The notes below the pieces were generated by a model. The model worked only from the letters and a program-made list of their open reading frames with translations. It did no database searches and was not told where the DNA came from. This document shows, piece after piece, positions 5,035-6,256 of a stretch of DNA of 6,256 nucleotides; within the stretch, counting starts at the first letter, position 1, and every line of letters starts with the position of its first letter. Origin of the DNA: Deltaproteobacteria bacterium (GTDB lineage Bacteria; Desulfobacterota; Deferrimicrobia; Deferrimicrobiales; Deferrimicrobiaceae); assembly GCA_021802685.1 (NCBI GenBank), contig JAJZRM010000183.1, positions 1 through 6,256 on the forward strand, read 5' to 3'. Both the position numbers and the translations under genes were made by a program.

Positions 5035-5736
5035 GTGAATGTCCTCCTTCTCCAGTGCACCCCCGGACCCGAGCGGATGGTCGCGCTGGCGGCGCGGCTG
5101 TGCTACTCCCCCGCCGGGATCGGGGAGTTGCGGGAGGACATCTCCCGCAAGGACGCCCGGGGACTGATCCGTAAGGTCCTGTCCATGGGGCACGCCTCCG
5201 TGCTGGAGCACGTGACCCTCACCTACGGCGTGGAGGGGATCTCCCGGGCCGCCTCGCACCAGCTGGTCCGCCACCGGATCGCCTCCTACTCCCAACAGAG
5301 CCAGAGATACGTTTCCGCCGATTTCGGCTACGTGACGCCGTCCACCGTCGCGGGTTCCCCGCGCTTGCGGCGGGAGTACGAGCGGCACATGGCCGCCTCT
5401 TCCGCGTTGTACGGGAAGATGACGAAGGCGGGGATCCCGGCGGAGGACGCGCGCTTCGTCCTTCCCAACGCGACGGAGACCAAGATCCTCGTCACGATGA
5501 ACGCCCGGGAGCTCCATCATTTCTTCGCCCTGCGCACATGCCGCCGCGCGCAGTGGGAAATCCGGGAGATGGCCCTTCTCATGCTGGCGGCCGCGAGGAA
5601 GGAAGCGCCGCTCCTGTTCGAAGCCGCCGGACCCGGATGCGTCCGGGGACGCTGTCCCGAGGGCGGGATGTCGTGCGGAAAGGCGGCCGCGGTCCGCCGC
5701 GAGATCGCCATGCTCGGAAAAGGGGGAAACGGTTGA
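5035..5736 (+). CDS. thyX: Flavin-dependent thymidylate synthase
   Basis: The 233-residue enzyme makes dTMP from dUMP using methylene-tetrahydrofolate as carbon donor and FAD/NADPH for reduction, replacing the unrelated ThyA. The ThyX signature is present: R79-H80-R81-I-A-S84-Y-S-Q-Q-S89-Q-R91-Y, matching R-H-R-x-x-S-x-x-x-x-S-x-R. Other family marks are A-A-R-L-C-Y-S (19-25), G-H-A-S-V-L-E-H-V (52-60), L-P-N-A-T-E-T-K (143-150) and F-F-A-L-R-T-C-R-R-A-Q-W-E-I-R (163-177). The C-terminal tail carries three cysteines in G-P-G-C-V-R-G-R-C-P-E-G-G-M-S-C-G (199-215), as often seen in bacterial ThyX. The GTG start gives a normal N-terminus (M-N-V-L-L-L-Q-C-T-P) but has no clear ribosome site, suggesting coupling to rpmE 18 bases upstream. 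Whether the genome also has thyA cannot be told. Confidence 0.97.
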   Translation: MNVLLLQCTPGPERMVALAARLCYSPAGIGELREDISRKDARGLIRKVLSMGHASVLEHVTLTYGVEGISRAASHQLVRHRIASYSQQSQRYVSADFGYVTPSTVAGSPRLRREYERHMAASSALYGKMTKAGIPAEDARFVLPNATETKILVTMNARELHHFFALRTCRRAQWEIREMALLMLAAARKEAPLLFEAAGPGCVRGRCPEGGMSCGKAAAVRREIAMLGKGGNG

Positions 5737-6256
5737 CGTCCGCGGAATCGAAGGAACTGGTCCTGGGCGGCCAGGCGGTCATCGAGGGAGTGATGATGAA
5801 GGGCCCGGAGGCGTTCGCCGTCGCCGTGCGGAAGGCGAGCGGCGAGATCCGGGTGCGGGATTTCCCCCTGCGGGAGTCGCCCGCCCGGAAGCGGTTCGCG
5901 AAGGTGCCGCTCGTGCGCGGCGTGCTGACGATGGCTGCGATGCTCGTCATCGGGTACCGCGCCCTCCAGTACTCCGCGGACGAGGCGATCGCGGACGCGG
6001 ACGGGGCGGAAACGCCCGCGCCGCGGGAGGACGGGCGGCTCGCCATGGCCGGCGCGATGGCGATGGCCCTGGTCCTGGCGGTCGGGCTGTTTTTCCTCCT
6101 CCCCCTGTACGCGACGCACCTCCTATCCGGCCTGGTGGCGGGGCTGGAAGGGTCGCTGGCGTTCAACCTGGCGGACGGCGCGATCCGCGTCCTGGTGTTC
6201 GTGCTCTACATCGGGGCGATCGCCCGGATGAAGGACATCCGGCGGATCTTCGAATA
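5733..6256 (+). CDS. DUF1385 / YqhQ-family membrane protein, 3'-truncated
   Basis: The frame runs from a TTG at 5733, overlapping the thyX stop as TTGA, to the window end without a stop: 174 codons plus two bases. AGGGGG (5721-5726) sits six bases before the TTG, and starting later would cut into the conserved G-G-Q-A-V-I-E-G-V-M-M-K (12-23), so the TTG is well supported. That motif, V-R-G-V-L near 61-65, F-N-L-A-D-G-A-I-R (144-152) and R-M-K-D-I-R-R-I-F-E (165-174) are characteristic of DUF1385. Two hydrophobic segments are visible, about 104-127 and 150-165, so it is an inner-membrane protein. The linker at 82-103 is acidic. The biochemical function of the family is unknown. In related bacteria it commonly sits before prfA and prmC. 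Confidence 0.9.
   Translation, partial: MTSAESKELVLGGQAVIEGVMMKGPEAFAVAVRKASGEIRVRDFPLRESPARKRFAKVPLVRGVLTMAAMLVIGYRALQYSADEAIADADGAETPAPREDGRLAMAGAMAMALVLAVGLFFLLPLYATHLLSGLVAGLEGSLAFNLADGAIRVLVFVLYIGAIARMKDIRRIFE

Noticed and set aside
3286..5520. 744-codon open frame on the minus strand across rho, rpmE and thyX
   Set aside because: It is antisense to three certain genes, and its translation is a low-complexity mix of R, G, V, L, D and E typical of the complement of GC-rich codons. No family motif or ribosome site supports it.
1..6256. CRISPR array, defence island, prophage or integrated mobile element with its own genes
   Set aside because: Every gene has a recognisable housekeeping or conserved family except the small 88-residue protein; there are no regularly spaced repeats, recombinases, transposases or tRNA-linked attachment sites.

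Overview
The window is a dense, entirely plus-strand stretch of GC-rich bacterial housekeeping DNA. I read it as a chromosome segment from a deltaproteobacterium in the broad sense (Desulfuromonadia/Geobacter-like or a related Desulfobacterota lineage). The basis is high GC, the order rho-rpmE-thyX-DUF1385, and a small protein type I recall from that group. This placement is inference from memory, not from a search.

Positions 1-1417 hold the end of an HtrA/Do-type protease (its last PDZ domain), an 88-residue conserved protein of unknown role, and rluD, which starts on the base after the small gene's stop. Then comes a 186-base gap that is not ordinary spacer. It carries nested inverted repeats and an imperfect 28/30-base duplication, and looks like a dispersed repeat element wedged between rluD and pgeF, genes that are neighbours in many bacteria (rluD-yfiH in E. 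coli).

Positions 1604-3362 hold pgeF (laccase-fold peptidoglycan editing factor) and a soluble GAF plus GGDEF-like protein. The GGDEF active site is destroyed, but the RxxD motif that forms the cyclic-di-GMP inhibitory site is kept. This is the most interesting gene here: it suggests a PelD-like c-di-GMP receptor rather than an enzyme.

Positions 3529-6256 are a tight information-processing cluster: rho (transcription termination factor), rpmE (zinc-type ribosomal protein L31), thyX (flavin-dependent thymidylate synthase) and the start of a DUF1385/YqhQ membrane protein that runs off the window. Gaps are 30 and 18 bases and then an overlap (TTGA), consistent with one transcript and translational coupling. 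In related genomes this run often continues into prfA-prmC, which lies outside the window.

No tRNA, rRNA, CRISPR, transposase, phage gene or defence system was found. No gene-free stretch exceeds 300 bases; the two largest gaps (1418-1603 and 3363-3528) are described below. I do not see a wholly new multi-gene system. The candidates for novelty are the degenerate GGDEF protein, the repeat element, the 88-residue protein and two possible RNA-level control regions (the rho leader and the rpmE/thyX junction).
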